Assembly (NCBI GenBank): GCA_949775045.1
Contig: OX459095.1
Coordinates: forward strand, 22,916,311 to 22,980,310
Length of the DNA stretch: 64,000 nucleotides
Direction of reading: 5' to 3'
From: Metridium senile
Lineage: Eukaryota > Cnidaria > Anthozoa > Actiniaria > Metridiidae
The position numbers were made by a program, and so were the translations under genes. Positions 1 to 10,646 of the stretch are shown piece after piece. Numbering within the stretch: position 1 is the first letter of the stretch; each line of letters starts with the position of its first letter. Below the pieces are notes generated by a model. That model searched no databases. It was not told the origin of the DNA and saw nothing but the letters and a program-made list of their open reading frames with translations.

Positions 1-27
1 TGTTGATTGTGACTTCACTGCATACAA

Positions 28-272
28 CCCGGGGGGGGGGGGGGGGGGTTCTCCCTTTATCCAAGTGGTAGGGGTGATCGGCGTACCTTTTAGGGTTAAA
101 ATATTTCCAGTGCGTACCTTTTAGGGTCCATTTAGAGATTTGGCTCAAAAATCAGTTCTAAGGGTCGTTTTTACTCTGATTTATTTGTATCTGAGCGTAC
201 CTTTTAGGGGTCATTTTCAAAATCTCCGCCGATCACCCCTACCACTTGGACAAAGGGAGTACACCCCCCGGG
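28..272. mobile_element. Non-autonomous DNA transposon (MITE) with 8-bp target-site duplication
   Basis: A 245-bp insertion flanked by GCATACAA on both sides (20-27 and 273-280). The equivalent place in the other duplicate has a single GCATACAA at 22199-22206, so the insertion boundaries are direct. The ends are inverted repeats of about 45-50 bp: CCCGGGG plus a G-run, then CTCCCTTTRTCCAAGTGG and TAGGGGTGATCGGCG; the G-run is 18-19 long on the left but only about 6 on the right. Inside, GCGTACCTTTTAGGG occurs three times (81, 112, 194). No coding capacity. An 8-bp duplication fits hAT-like transposition, but the termini are not a textbook hAT end, so the superfamily is uncertain. Confidence 0.9.
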
Positions 273-1281
273 GCATACAATCAAAAACGTGTACAAAATG
301 TAATATATACAGATATAAAATAAAACAGTAAACAGCCATGCAAAACAAGTCATATCTATACTCACAAATTAAAGGAAAAGTGCGTGATCCATTATTTTCT
401 TAAATGATCAGATAAAAGAGGTGATCCTTCCCCCTTAAGAAGAAAAACACACGCTTGTCTCTTACAAACATTGAATATTTCTTCGATGACCGTACCCCCT
501 ATTATTCCATCCCTCCCCCAACCCCCATTAACTGAAACGTAAGTCCCTAAACAACTTTTCTATTGTTCACCTTATAAGGTCCCTAATGGGTCAACGATGA
601 TCCCATCAGAAGCATTGGGACAGAATTGATTAACCAGGCGTGTGCAGCAAAAGTTCATGCCGTTGAAATTGAGACGAAAAAGTAAATTTCTTAATAGAAC
701 AACATTTGCTTTGATGAAATGTTGAAAAAATGTTATAGACAAAATGAAATAGTTTCATTTGTATTTCTAAATGCTCATAGTTGTGCTAAAAATTCCATTT
801 CTCAATTCCAACTGATTCAAAAATACGTAGCAGTTGGGAAAAAGAGAATGTGATGAAAGTTCTAATAAGCGAATAATCAAAGTCATAAATACTTGTGATA
901 ATCCCAATATCTATTGAAAGATATACGTTTCGTGTAAAAACAAATAACAATTTATTATTTCCACACTACATTTTTTATTTTATTTATTTCATTTCATTTT
1001 AATCCTTTGCTCGATCGTTTATTAGTTTGTTTGCTTGTTTGTTTATGCGTTTGATCGGTTTTTGTTTATTCGCCTCATTCTGTTTTCAAGATTGATCGTT
1101 TGGTTCGTTCGTATATTTATTTGTTTGTTATTATTCATTCATTTGTTTGTTTAATTGTTTATTTACACTTTCGCCCAAATATCAACTTGAAAAGTAGGTA
1201 TACGTTGTAACAAATAATTAATTAGAATGCGTTACTGATTTAAAAATGCGTTACTAACATTCAGATCGATGTTTCAGATCG

Positions 1282-1562
1282 ATTACTTATATTTTGACTA
1301 GTTTAAGGGTAGTTCAATAGTACATTACAGATGACAGATCAGGATGAATCGAACAAAAATCTGCCATATCCTGTGTACAGGCGTCCCCACCCCTCCCCCT
1401 ACTGGTACACAGGCTAAACTGTCACTGATATATGCGATACTATCCATAATGCATTGTGTGCTTTATATCGTTTCGCGGAAGTCTGATTACTAGAATCGAA
1501 GTCGATATTTCAATACAAATCCTTTTCTTTCTTGAAACTGCCTTATTTCTACATTGCTCATT
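1282..1562 (+). promoter_or_regulatory. Conserved 5' flank and 5' UTR of BTB-PHR copy 1
   Basis: The stretch just upstream of the ATG is preserved in copies 1, 3 and 4 and, closer to the gene, in copy 2. Conserved pieces are a CA-TAATGCATTGTGTGC block near 1447 and the pyrimidine-rich leader ending in CTACATTGCTCATT. A CTGTGTACMGG ... TGGTACACAG stem surrounds a C-rich loop at 1371-1413 in copies 1, 3 and 4. There is no clear conserved TATA box: TTTATAT at 1460 is absent from copies 2 and 3. Promoter assignment is inferred from conservation and position only. Confidence 0.5.
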
Positions 1563-2960
1563 ATGGCTGAGACGGAAAATTCAAGCTGGCAAACTCAACT
1601 ATCTACTGTTAGAGAACGAGTTGAGTATGCTTTCAACAAGTCGATTTTCTCTGATGTTGAGTTTACTGTTGACGACTGCAATGGAGGCAAAGTCGGCCTC
1701 TCAGCCAACAAGTACATCTTGGCAGCAAGTAGTCCTATCTTTGAGGCCATGTTCTATGGGGAATTAGCAGAAAAAGGACCAGCTATCGACCTCCCTGACT
1801 GCACCAAAGATGGACTACAAGAAATGCTTTGCTTTGTGCATTCTGATGTCGTCAACTTCACAGGAAATAACGTTATGGAAGTACTTTACCTCACCGAGAA
1901 GTACATGTTACCATTTCTCGAAAAGAGATGCTACGAGTACATTTTAAGTGATCTGACTCCAGAGGATGTCTTTACTGTTCTTTCTCAAGCTCAGCAATCA
2001 AGCAAAACAAGGGTCGAGGAATTATGCTGGGATATTGTTGATCTACAAACACACCAAGCCGTGACCTCCAAAGCGTTTTTGAATATTTCGCATGACTTAC
2101 TGAAACAAGTTCTTGAGAGGGAAACACTCCAAACAGACGAAGTTAACCTCTTTAATGCTGTCGATTCGTGGGCATCAAATCAAATCGAAGAAGAAAGCAA
2201 AAAGCAGGACGGCGGAGCGAAAAGAGCCGTTCTTGGGGACGACATTATCCGTCTGATTCGGTTTCCTGTCATGTCACAGGAAGAGTTTGCCGATGGCGCG
2301 CTTAAAAGGGACGTTCTCAGTGCAAATGAGGTGAAGGAAGTTGTGCAAGTTTTTAGCTCAGTGGCCCCGTCCCAGTCATCATTTCAATGTGTAAAGAGAA
2401 AAGGACAGTGGTGTGAGAAGTGGACTGAAAATCGGTTTGATGCTGTTGACTCGCGGTATTCGTACTCGGATGGGAAAAAATATCACAGCATCTTGTTTGA
2501 AGTCAACAAACCAATCTTTCTCGCTGGAGTCCAACTCTTTGGTTCTCAAATCGACGCAAAACAGAAACATTTTTGTGAAATATCAATTCAAAAGCTAAAT
2601 TCTGAAACTAAACTATTTAACAAAAAAACAGCCATGAGCAAAAATGATTTGAAAAAAATCGATGACACTTACTTTACATACACAATAATGCTGCAGCCCC
2701 CCGTGTTCTTGCTACCAATGGAACAATACTCAATGATGGCAACCTTAAATATAACAGATATCGAAGGAAATGCTATTTGCACGCATAGCAATGGTTATCG
2801 TGGAAGTGGTGGAAATAGCGTCCTTAAGTGTGGTAACATAACACTAACTCTAAAAAACTCTGAAAAATCAAATCCAGGTACCACAGTTGAATATGGCGAG
2901 TTCCCTTCTTTTCTTCTGAAACGGAAAGTTCTCTTGGCAAAGCGAATGAAACCCAATTAG
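1563..2960 (+). CDS. BTB/POZ-BACK-PHR domain protein, copy 1 (465 aa)
   Basis: Single open frame from ATG at 1563 (MAETENSSW; A at -3 and G at +4, with an in-frame stop shortly upstream). Domains in order: BTB/POZ about residues 22-125 (FSDVEFTVD, LAASSPIFEAMFYGEL, LYLTEKYMLPFLEKRC); BACK about 130-245 (LTPEDVFTVLSQAQ, LCWDIVDLQTH, DEVNLFNAVDSWA); PHR about 280-450 (HSILFEVNKPIFLAGVQLFG, then GSGGNSVLKCG and GTTVEYGEFPSFLL). This is the BTBD3/BTBD6 architecture. Family members act as substrate adaptors for Cullin-3 ubiquitin ligases; that role is inferred here. The last residues (KRKVLLAKRMKPN) end soon after PHR, so the acidic and FG tail of copy 2 is missing. No intron is needed, whereas vertebrate family members are spliced. 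Confidence 0.9.
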   Translation: MAETENSSWQTQLSTVRERVEYAFNKSIFSDVEFTVDDCNGGKVGLSANKYILAASSPIFEAMFYGELAEKGPAIDLPDCTKDGLQEMLCFVHSDVVNFTGNNVMEVLYLTEKYMLPFLEKRCYEYILSDLTPEDVFTVLSQAQQSSKTRVEELCWDIVDLQTHQAVTSKAFLNISHDLLKQVLERETLQTDEVNLFNAVDSWASNQIEEESKKQDGGAKRAVLGDDIIRLIRFPVMSQEEFADGALKRDVLSANEVKEVVQVFSSVAPSQSSFQCVKRKGQWCEKWTENRFDAVDSRYSYSDGKKYHSILFEVNKPIFLAGVQLFGSQIDAKQKHFCEISIQKLNSETKLFNKKTAMSKNDLKKIDDTYFTYTIMLQPPVFLLPMEQYSMMATLNITDIEGNAICTHSNGYRGSGGNSVLKCGNITLTLKNSEKSNPGTTVEYGEFPSFLLKRKVLLAKRMKPN

Positions 2961-5394
2961 CTAATAGTTGATAGACGACTATTTGTGAACTAAGGTGGCA
3001 AGGTAGAATAAATAGAATAATAGTTTTGAGGTTACTGGCTTTATAAAAAAAAGCCAGTAAGGGACTGTGCAATAATTAACAGGGGGGGTCTAAAATTAAT
3101 AGGGGGGTCAAAAGTTAAATTGAAGTGTATGGTAGGGGGGCTAGAAGTTAATTGCTTAAACATGAGTGAAACATGAAGGGGGTGCATAAGTTATATTGGG
3201 ATTTTGTTAATATAAAATTGAAAATATGCATATAAATATATTCAAAATAAATATTCATTGTTATATTTTTTTACTGTATCAAGAACACAACTTGTCACAG
3301 GTGCAAGCTCAAAACCATATATTGAAATATCATGTATAAATTAAACTGAGTATCTTTTGTAATAAAAACAAGTACTAAAAACTAAAAACAGTAACTAAAA
3401 ACAGTACATGTCACAACTTTCTATACTAGGAGAGCGTCCTAGTCAATATCTCTTTTATGCTTTCTATTTGCAAAGTTATACCACAGTAGAGTGATTGACT
3501 GTATATGAGACAACTGACTATGTCATGTCTTTTTTGTTTTGCTTTGTATTAATTCTTCTATCGTTATATTCATGATATTTAGTACAAAGTCAAGCTCACG
3601 ATCAAAACAGAAGTTCTGAACAAGCTTATTGGCTTCCTCAACAAAGCATTTCGAAGAAAGAAGATCCCTCAAGCAGGATTTGTCAGTTTGCATTGAGATG
3701 TAAATATTAGTAAAGTGTCCTCATCGATATTACCAAGTTGTGGGATGCAATATATCTCAGGGCTGTACTCATTTGCTGCAGGATCTCCTCCTAAGGATTC
3801 AAATATAACACATGCCCTTTTCTTCCTATGTTTTGTTGCCGAGGATTTGAGTTTTTCAGCTTTTTTATTTTCTTCTTTCTTCCACGAAACTGATGACTTC
3901 TCTTTCGATCCAATCGTGTAGGTAGCATAGTACTTTTCCATTGCTTTATCCATATGTTATCCAACATGCCAAATCTCTAATGTTTCTTTCAATACCAGTA
4001 GTAATGAAGTGTAGTGTGTCTGAGTTGAACATAGCCAGAAAAACCGAACGGTCATGCGCATTAGTAACGCGACACACAGAAAAACCTCGACAGGCTTATG
4101 CTCTCAAGTAAACAGAGAATGTAGGGAACCAGAATTTCCCATCCTTGATAACTCGGCAACCGCGTCATTAAAACAACTTTTCCCCCTCTAGGTTGATTAA
4201 CCTAATTACATGCTATAATAAAAACACAGAAACAACGTTAAAATGTGTGTTGGTTTTACAACTTAAAACTTTGTATGGTTTCCAGCCCTCATTCCTTTGT
4301 CAAATGACCGATTTGCTCAAAATTACTCTATTATTACGGTCTCAAGCTAAGGGCCAATATGTTTATTGTCTGTTTCCCCCCTCTGGTTTGATTCATGGCA
4401 TGGTCATATGTTAATATGGTCTCCCTATTTTCAAATGAATCGGCCACAAACTCATGTCGGTTTTAGACGATTTGTTTCGGTATTGTTCAGGTTTCAAGAC
4501 ATTGGCAATGTTTTGTTGACGTGCGTTCTTTGTTTCAGCCATCACAATAGAGCTTAATTATAAGCTAATTAATTAATTGTATTTGAATCGCGATAGTCAA
4601 AGTAACAACAGCTCCTCGACATTTTATAATTGCGTCGTCTGGTCGTAAATTAATATAAAAGATATAAATATAAAAACCATAAACTATTTTGAGTGCATAG
4701 CTCTTGGCGATGGCTCTTGCTACACTCAAATTTTGCAAGTATTATAATCCCGTGGTCATTGAAAACTTGTACCTTACCCTACCCTAGAACGTACCTTAAC
4801 TCAGAACAAATTTTTAAATTTACCCCACCCTAGAACATTGCATGGCACATAACGTTATATGGAAGATTGCATGGCAAAGTTCTTACAGCATAGCACGAAA
4901 GCCGAGTTAAGACTTTCTACCCAGTGTAGATATAGCTTGGAGGGGCGAATGTATGACGTAATAAGCTTAAAGTCCGTGAGAGACTAGGCCTGTATAAAAT
5001 TAAATTTATTGAAGGCGCCATTTTTGAAATACAATTCGTGGACAATAAAAGGTATAAAGTCAAGCTACAGGTAAATAGTTCATTTACTCATACTTTAGTA
5101 TATGTTTTATATTAGTATTAAAGCAAATTATGTCTTCGTTCACGAACTTCATGTATCCTATCGCTCATGGTAAAATGCAAAATTTCTATTGTTTTGGCCG
5201 AGAGGGACTGGGCACCAGTCGCTTTCATGACTCCCCTATATCATTATTTAGTTTGTTTGAAGCTGAAAAGCTGAGAAAAGGTATAATTTGGCTTTAATTT
5301 GTTTCAGTTCTTCCACGGCACTTTTGAATTTTCTTGAACAAGATGTGCGTGAGCGTGAGCGTGATGCGCAGTAGCAAGTGTCCGGAACTACCTT
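2961..5394. other. Intergenic, no convincing gene
   Basis: Holds a TTACTGGCTTT ... AAAGCCAGTAA hairpin (3031-3059), then four G-run phrases at 3078-3180. A minus-strand open frame at 3669-3953 (94 codons, lysine-rich, no recognised domain) is not supported by anything else. The rest is AT-rich sequence with no repeat I can define. Confidence 0.5.
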
Positions 5395-5396
5395 AA

Positions 5397-5626
5397 ATGG
5401 GCATCAAATCAAATCGAAGAAGAAAGCAAGACGGACAGTTGAAGAGAGCCGTTCTTGGAGACGATATTATCCGTCTGATTCGGTTTCCGGTCATGTCACA
5501 GAAACAGTTTGCTGATCGAGAATGTTCTGGTTAACAACGTTCTTGGGGCAAACGAGGTGACTGAAGTTGTGCAAGTATTCAGCTCTATAGCCTCGTTTCA
5601 GTCATCATTACAATGTGTAAAAAAAG
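5397..5626 (+). pseudogene. Fragment of a fifth BTB-PHR copy (BACK to linker)
   Basis: About 230 bp matches the coding region of copies 1, 2 and 4 from WASNQIEEESK through the QCVK that opens the PHR domain. It carries a frameshift (AGCAAGACGGACAGTTGAAG lacks the KKQ spacing) and an extra base pair near GCTGATCGAGAATGTTCTG. It has neither the BTB nor the PHR part. The sequence is closest to copy 4 (GANEVTEVVQVFSSIA). The edges are abrupt, consistent with a small segmental or repair-mediated capture. Confidence 0.9.
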
Positions 5627-5886
5627 ACTGCAACACTGGGTTTATGTCCGGTGTTCAGCAAGCTCGATTCGGAAAGCACTGGCCAAAATTAATATAGTTG
5701 ATAAATTCATCTACAGATACTCACCATGCAGATACTGAAGTTAAATAAATCTGCTTGGCTATAGCTAACTCAAATAGAGTTCGACGTAAGGTAGTTGACC
5801 TAAATTTAAACAACAAGTCAGGATTTAAAAGAGGACACAAATCCTACTTTAAAAGGAAAGGAATCCGAACAGGTAACAATATTTAA

Positions 5887-7183
5887 GGTGGCTGACTACT
5901 ATACGAAAAACAAATCAGAATTTATTATTAGAAAGGTATTTCATAGGAAATTTAATGGTGATCCAGATGAAAAAGAGAAAAGTGGGGTGTCCCGAGCTCG
6001 TTTCTGAGATATTGGACTTTGAATAGTACCCACTCTGCAAGTTTTCGAACGAAAAATAGCAAAAACTGCGCTTGGAACCAAATAATTCACAACATCAAAA
6101 CTAAAAGAGCTGGGACGTATTTTTTTTTAGAAAATCTTACGTGAGGATTTTTCTCGAGATCTGTTAAATAATTAATAGGAAATATGTCCGAGTAAGGTGA
6201 ACAAATATGTAATATGTATGCTCATAAAGTCCGAAATCGAGCGTAAACGAGCATTTGTATTAGCAGACACAGTAATTTTTTTTATAGTTGTAGAAATGAG
6301 AAATTTCTTAAAGTTTGTCAAAACAACAATTTTTACCTGTTCTTCCTGAATATCAAAAACAAATCATAGGGTCCCGGGCGAATTATTGAGTTTTAAGAGA
6401 AAAACGAGCCTAAAATCAGCTTTTTCCACTATTTTGACTACTCTGCCAGTCCTGGGAACGGGAGAATTACAACGTTATTTCTGATTGGATACATTTTACC
6501 CAATCCAATGAGCTGTTCCTTTTGAACTTACGCCATCTTGTCACGCAACACTCGTGCGATGTTGAGGGAAAGTTTGTCAACTACTCGAAGTATTTATTTT
6601 CAAAAAACGTCCCTTAAAACAGGTTTATGGATTATTTCTCAAAGGCAATTCACTTTTCTGTAAGTAGAAGCTATAATAAATGTCGCTATGTATCATTTCA
6701 TGTGTTCATTGTTTTGTTTTAACTAATTTTCCATCGTCTTTTTGACATATTTCAACTTTCATATCCATTATTTTTTCCAACAAAAACGTGCTAAAAAATT
6801 GTCTTTTCGACAGAAAATTCCTTTTATGTAATGCTTATGTTTTCGTTTTATTTCACTAATGTTGTGCAATTGTTGTTTGGATAAGTTTTGAGTCCTATTT
6901 TGCCGTTTTTCGTAAAATGTGAGTTTTGTAATTAAAATAATCGCTAGTTCGGCCACCTTTGAAGTTCCTTTTACTTTTATAAATTCACATATCAAGGTGA
7001 AACAGATCCCTTTCAAATGACAGCATATCTAAATCATGATAATGGCTGTTAAATTGCTTAACGCTTTAAAATATACGGCACAAAAATGAATGTTTGGATT
7101 CCCTGTATCTCTACCGTGACTCGATGTCGTATGTGCGCGAAGTCATGCGCAGTTTTCTAGTTTTTGTATAGTAGTCAGCCACC
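5887..7183. mobile_element. TTAA-flanked inverted-repeat element, family A (1.3 kb)
   Basis: TTAA at 5883-5886 and 7184-7187 flank a segment whose ends are inverted copies of GGTGGCTGACTACTATAC followed by RAAAA, about 24 bp. No transposase is recognisable; the only open frame (6768-7016, minus) is short and featureless. A TTAA duplication with short inverted repeats fits Kolobok or piggyBac-type transposition; Kolobok is favoured by the TTAA-GG start, which is an inference. Confidence 0.85.
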
Positions 7184-7187
7184 TTAA

Positions 7188-7979
7188 TTTAGATCTAGAA
7201 GTCACTGGTAACAAATTAAGAAAGTACAAAAAACAAAAAAATATAATTGATTTCGTTGTCCTTACGTTTTATCCTTAAGTAGGTTAACTGCTTTTCCTGT
7301 GTTTTCCTCTTCGAGGTATCTTTGTAAACCACAAATAGCGTTATACAGCGTACGTGGCGGATATCTGTCTCAGTTCACCTTACGAAATTCTTGAACGAGC
7401 TTCGTAAGCCAAAAGTTCAAAGTTTCAGCAGTCATATTCACAATATTCGTATCAAGACTCGCGCGGTAGTTCTTTGACATTCGCTGCAAATGAAGAACTT
7501 TCTAACGAGGGGTCCTTGTTTTCTCTTGTCATTTGCCATTCTGAGAACATTTTAAAAGCCCATTATGTAACATATTGTATTTACTTGGGCGTAGCTTCAT
7601 TTAAGAGCTCTTTCTCTTCCGTTACAGATTTAGGTTTTCGAAAAGTTATCTTTGGAGGCATTTTGTCAGGCCAGTAAGCTGCTTTGTGGACCGTTGTATA
7701 CTTGACCGCATTTTGATACTTAAGACTGATTTGATATAATTTATTCTGAGGGACGATGAACCTTTTTACTACCACACAATTGCTAGTTAACCAGTTTAAA
7801 ATTCCTCTGGGGATAATAAAGGGACAACAATAACACAAGAGTCATTCATCGCGTTCATTTGTCAAACACAATCGGCGCGTGTCGACTTTTCTTTTATTAT
7901 ACTAGTTTTTCCTACAACAAAAAGTTAGTCAAGGAACCAATCATTTCTGTATTCCCATGAGTTTTTTTTGAAGCCGTTC
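7188..7979. other. Intergenic, nothing identified
   Basis: No open frame with recognisable content on either strand and no clear repeat. The opposing open frames at 7474-7677 (+) and 7581-7838 (-) overlap and look like chance. Confidence 0.4.
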
Positions 7980-8071
7980 AATAAACTCGCAGGTCGTGTT
8001 TTATCAAGTCTAAAACCACTCGGCTACGACTCGTGATTTTAAACTTGATAAAACACTCCTGCTCGTTTATT
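7980..8071. repeat. Small fold-back element
   Basis: Imperfect inverted repeat: AATAAACTCGCAGG followed by TCGTGTTTTATCAAGT, mirrored by ACTTGATAAAACACTC and CTGCTCGTTTATT. The arms are about 40 bp with a short loop. Hairpin-forming, non-coding. Confidence 0.75.
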
Positions 8072-8138
8072 TAACACTACGTAATGCATAATAATAAACC
8101 GGCGCCCTCTAATCTACTATTATATAGTCACACATAGT

Positions 8139-8362
8139 AGAGAGCGAACACTTAATCTGTGAAAAACAATTACTGTCTAATAGTTCTTATTTAGTGACTA
8201 TTAGTGACTATTTTAGACAAGTAAAGCTGTAATGAAGTATTGCCTCCTTTGTATTTTCCTTTTCTTAGACTGTTCTGGTTGAGTGATAGCCTCTAAATAA
8301 GAACTATTTAAATTGTTAGTAACAATTTTGATTTTATTTCACGGATTAAGTGTTTACTCTCT
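8139..8362. mobile_element. MITE-like fold-back element
   Basis: The ends mirror each other: AGAGAGYRAACACTTAATC then YGTGAAA, with TAGTTCTTATTTAG / CTAAATAAGAACTA as an inner inverted pair. About 224 bp, no open frame. Target duplication not clear. Confidence 0.75.
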
Positions 8363-8388
8363 AAACACTAAAATCTATTATAGATGAA

Positions 8389-8479
8389 ACGAATTTGTAA
8401 AACAGTGATAATCAAAATATAATATTTTGAAAGGATTTCAATGTATTCTATTTTAATTACCACTGTTTTACAAATTCGT
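8389..8479. repeat. Small fold-back element
   Basis: ACGAATTTGTAAAACAGTG is repeated inverted at the right end (CACTGTTTTACAAATTCGT), a perfect 19-bp pair around an AT-rich loop. It sits just upstream of the copy 2 flank. Confidence 0.8.
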
Positions 8480-8514
8480 GCAATAAAAGTTCGTGTCGTT
8501 GCGAAAAAAAAAGA

Positions 8515-9092
8515 GCCTTTGCTGTGATAAAATGTTGAAAGCATCTTATAGACAAAGCTAAGTAGTTTTATCTGTATTTCAAAGTACCCATAGTTGTGCT
8601 AAAACATCGATTTTGATTATTGCAACTGAATAAAACAAAACTGTAGCAGGTGGCAAAAGGGAATGTCAACAACGCTCCGATAAGCCAATAAACAAAGTCA
8701 TAAACTAATTAACTTGTGATAATTTGAATAGCTATTGAAATAAAGATACAGACCATACACATTCGTGTAAAAATAAACAATTTATTATTTGAGACTATTA
8801 CTTATTTTTATCTAGTTCAAGAGTACGCTACCAAATCACCAAGGCTCAGCCGTGAATTATACTCTGATAACTGCATTCTAAGCGTAGAAAACACGAGAAA
8901 ATGTCAAAAAACACCAGCTGAAAGCGAAAACAAAAATCTGTCACTGATATATTAGAATGCGTTACTATCCATAATGCATTGTGTGCTTTTGTCGTTTCTC
9001 GGAAGCCCGATTGCTGCAGGTGGAATCAAAGTCGATATTTTCTTACAAACCCTTTTCTTTCTTGATACTGCCTTATTTCTACATTGCTCATT
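8515..9092 (+). promoter_or_regulatory. 5' flank of BTB-PHR copy 2
   Basis: Diverged version of the flank of copies 1 and 4, recognisable from the TTTGCT..TGATRAAATGTTGAAA stretch onwards. It is interrupted by an unrelated stretch at about 8800-8940. The last 110 bp (CATAATGCATTGTGTGC to CTCATT) is nearly identical to the other copies. The GTACACAGG stem of copies 1, 3 and 4 is missing, so copy 2 may be controlled differently. Confidence 0.55.
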
Positions 9093-10646
9093 ATGGCTGA
9101 GACGGAAAATTCAAGCTGGCAAACTCAACTATCTACTGTTAGAGAACGAGTTGAGTATGCTTTCAACAAGTCGATTTTCTCTGATGTTGAGTTTACTGTT
9201 GACGACTGCAATGGAGGCAAAGCCGGCCTCTCAGCCAACAAGTACATCTTGGCGGCAAGTAGTCCTGTCTTTGAGGCCATGTTCTATGGGGAATTAGCAG
9301 AAAAAGGACCAGCTATCGACCTCCCAGACTGCACTAAAGATGGACTACAAGAAATGCTTCGCTTTGTGCATTCTGATGTCGTCAATTTGACAGGAAATAA
9401 CGTTATGGAAGTACTTTACCTCGCCGAGAAGTACATGTTACCATTTCTCGAAACAAGATGCTTCGAGTACATTTCAAACGATCTTACACCAGAGGATGTC
9501 TTTACCGTTCTTTCTCAAGCTCAGCAATTGACCAACACAAGAGTCGAGGAGTTATGCTGGGATATTGTTGATCTACAAACCCACCAAGCCGTGACCTCCA
9601 AAGCGTTTTTGAATATTTCGCATGACTTGCTGAAACAAGTTCTTGAAAGGGAAACACTCCAAACAGACGAAGTTAACCTCTTCAATGCCGTGGATTCGTG
9701 GGCATCAAATCAAATCAAAGAAGAAAGCAAAAAGCAAGACGGCGAAGCGAAAAGAGCCGTTCTTGGGGACGACATTATCCGTCTGATTCGGTTTCCTGTC
9801 ATGTCACAGAAACAGTTTGCCGATGACGTGCTTGTCAGCGACGTTCTCAGTGCAAATGAGATGAAGGAAGTTATGCAAGTTTTTAGCTCAGTTGCCCCGT
9901 CCCAGTCATCATTTCAATTTGTAAAAAGACAGGGACAGTGGTGTGAGAAATGGACTGGAAATCGGTTTGATGCTGTTGACTCACGTTACAAAAATGATCA
10001 AAAATATCACAGCATCCTGTTTGAAGTCAACAAACCAATCTTTCTCGCTGGAATTCAACTCTTTGGTGCCCCAATCGACACAAAGTACAAGCTTGTTTGT
10101 GAAATATCAATTCAAAAACTAGATTCTGAAACTAAGCTATTTAACAAAGAAGTACGCATAACAAATAAGAATTTGAAAGAAATCGATGGCACTTGCTTTA
10201 CATACACGTTAATGATACAGCCACCCGTATTCTTGCTACCCATGGAACAATACTCAATTAGAGTAAACTTAATTAAGAAAGATATTGAAGGAAAAAAATT
10301 TTACTTCGGTAATTGCCATCTTGGAAGTGGTGGAAAAGGTGTCATTAAGTGTGGTGACATAAAAATAACATTAAAAAACTCTGGAGAATCAAATCCAGGT
10401 ACCACAGTTGAATATGGCCAGTTCCCTTCTTTTCTTCTGAAACGGAAAGTTCTACTCAACAAAGGTGATGATGATGATGATGATGATGAGACAGACACTG
10501 CAACACAGCAAGCTCCGACAAGCTCTGGCCAAAACACAGGTTTATTTGTGTCCTCTGCAGCACCTTTCAGCTTTGGTGCTATCTCTGCTTTTGGCGCTTC
10601 GGCAAGCTCTGGCGGTATATTTGGGTCAGCCAAGCCCTCAAATTAA
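9093..10646 (+). CDS. BTB/POZ-BACK-PHR protein with acidic and FG-repeat tail, copy 2 (517 aa)
   Basis: Single open frame from ATG at 9093 (MAETENSSW). BTB, BACK and PHR domains are in the same order as copy 1, with substitutions concentrated in the PHR half. After PHR (GTTVEYGQFPSFLLKRKVL) the frame continues about 60 residues: an aspartate run encoded by a GAT repeat (10465-10490), a polar Thr/Gln/Ser stretch, then FG dipeptides in small-residue context (FSFGA, SAFGAS, GIFGSAKPSN). BTB-BACK-PHR proteins are Cullin-3 adaptors; FG segments of this type are typical of nucleoporins and bind transport receptors. A combined role is inference only. The tail reads through without stop or frameshift and copy 4 retains traces of it, so it is ancestral to at least these two copies. 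Confidence 0.88.
   Translation: MAETENSSWQTQLSTVRERVEYAFNKSIFSDVEFTVDDCNGGKAGLSANKYILAASSPVFEAMFYGELAEKGPAIDLPDCTKDGLQEMLRFVHSDVVNLTGNNVMEVLYLAEKYMLPFLETRCFEYISNDLTPEDVFTVLSQAQQLTNTRVEELCWDIVDLQTHQAVTSKAFLNISHDLLKQVLERETLQTDEVNLFNAVDSWASNQIKEESKKQDGEAKRAVLGDDIIRLIRFPVMSQKQFADDVLVSDVLSANEMKEVMQVFSSVAPSQSSFQFVKRQGQWCEKWTGNRFDAVDSRYKNDQKYHSILFEVNKPIFLAGIQLFGAPIDTKYKLVCEISIQKLDSETKLFNKEVRITNKNLKEIDGTCFTYTLMIQPPVFLLPMEQYSIRVNLIKKDIEGKKFYFGNCHLGSGGKGVIKCGDIKITLKNSGESNPGTTVEYGQFPSFLLKRKVLLNKGDDDDDDDETDTATQQAPTSSGQNTGLFVSSAAPFSFGAISAFGASASSGGIFGSAKPSN

Larger units (their letters stand above)
1..2990 (+). repeat. Segmental duplication, copy 1 of the BTB-PHR gene unit
   Basis: Base 1 corresponds to base 22180, and the two blocks run colinear through about 1.4 kb of 5' flank and the whole coding region. 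The main differences are an inserted element at 28-272, small indels, an expanded C-run near 22437 and the divergent 3' third of the gene. This duplication makes the 22-25 kb block an internal outgroup for insertions and mutations in this one. Confidence 0.9.

Noticed and set aside
1554..1562. Upstream start giving a three-residue longer BTB protein
   Set aside because: The codon at 1554 is TTG; the first ATG in frame is 1563, with a good context. The same applies to 9084 and 23500.
1456..1767. Open frame overlapping the start of BTB copy 1 (also at 8974 and 23402)
   Set aside because: It is an out-of-frame shadow: its conservation among copies follows from the duplicated 5' UTR and coding sequence, and it ends within the BTB domain with no domain of its own.
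3669..3953. Minus-strand 94-codon frame
   Set aside because: Lysine-rich, no recognised domain, no repeat copy and no promoter or polyadenylation context; the opposite strand is open over the same stretch.
10301..10633. Minus-strand frame over the tail of BTB copy 2
   Set aside because: Antisense shadow; its Ser run is the complement of the GAT repeat.
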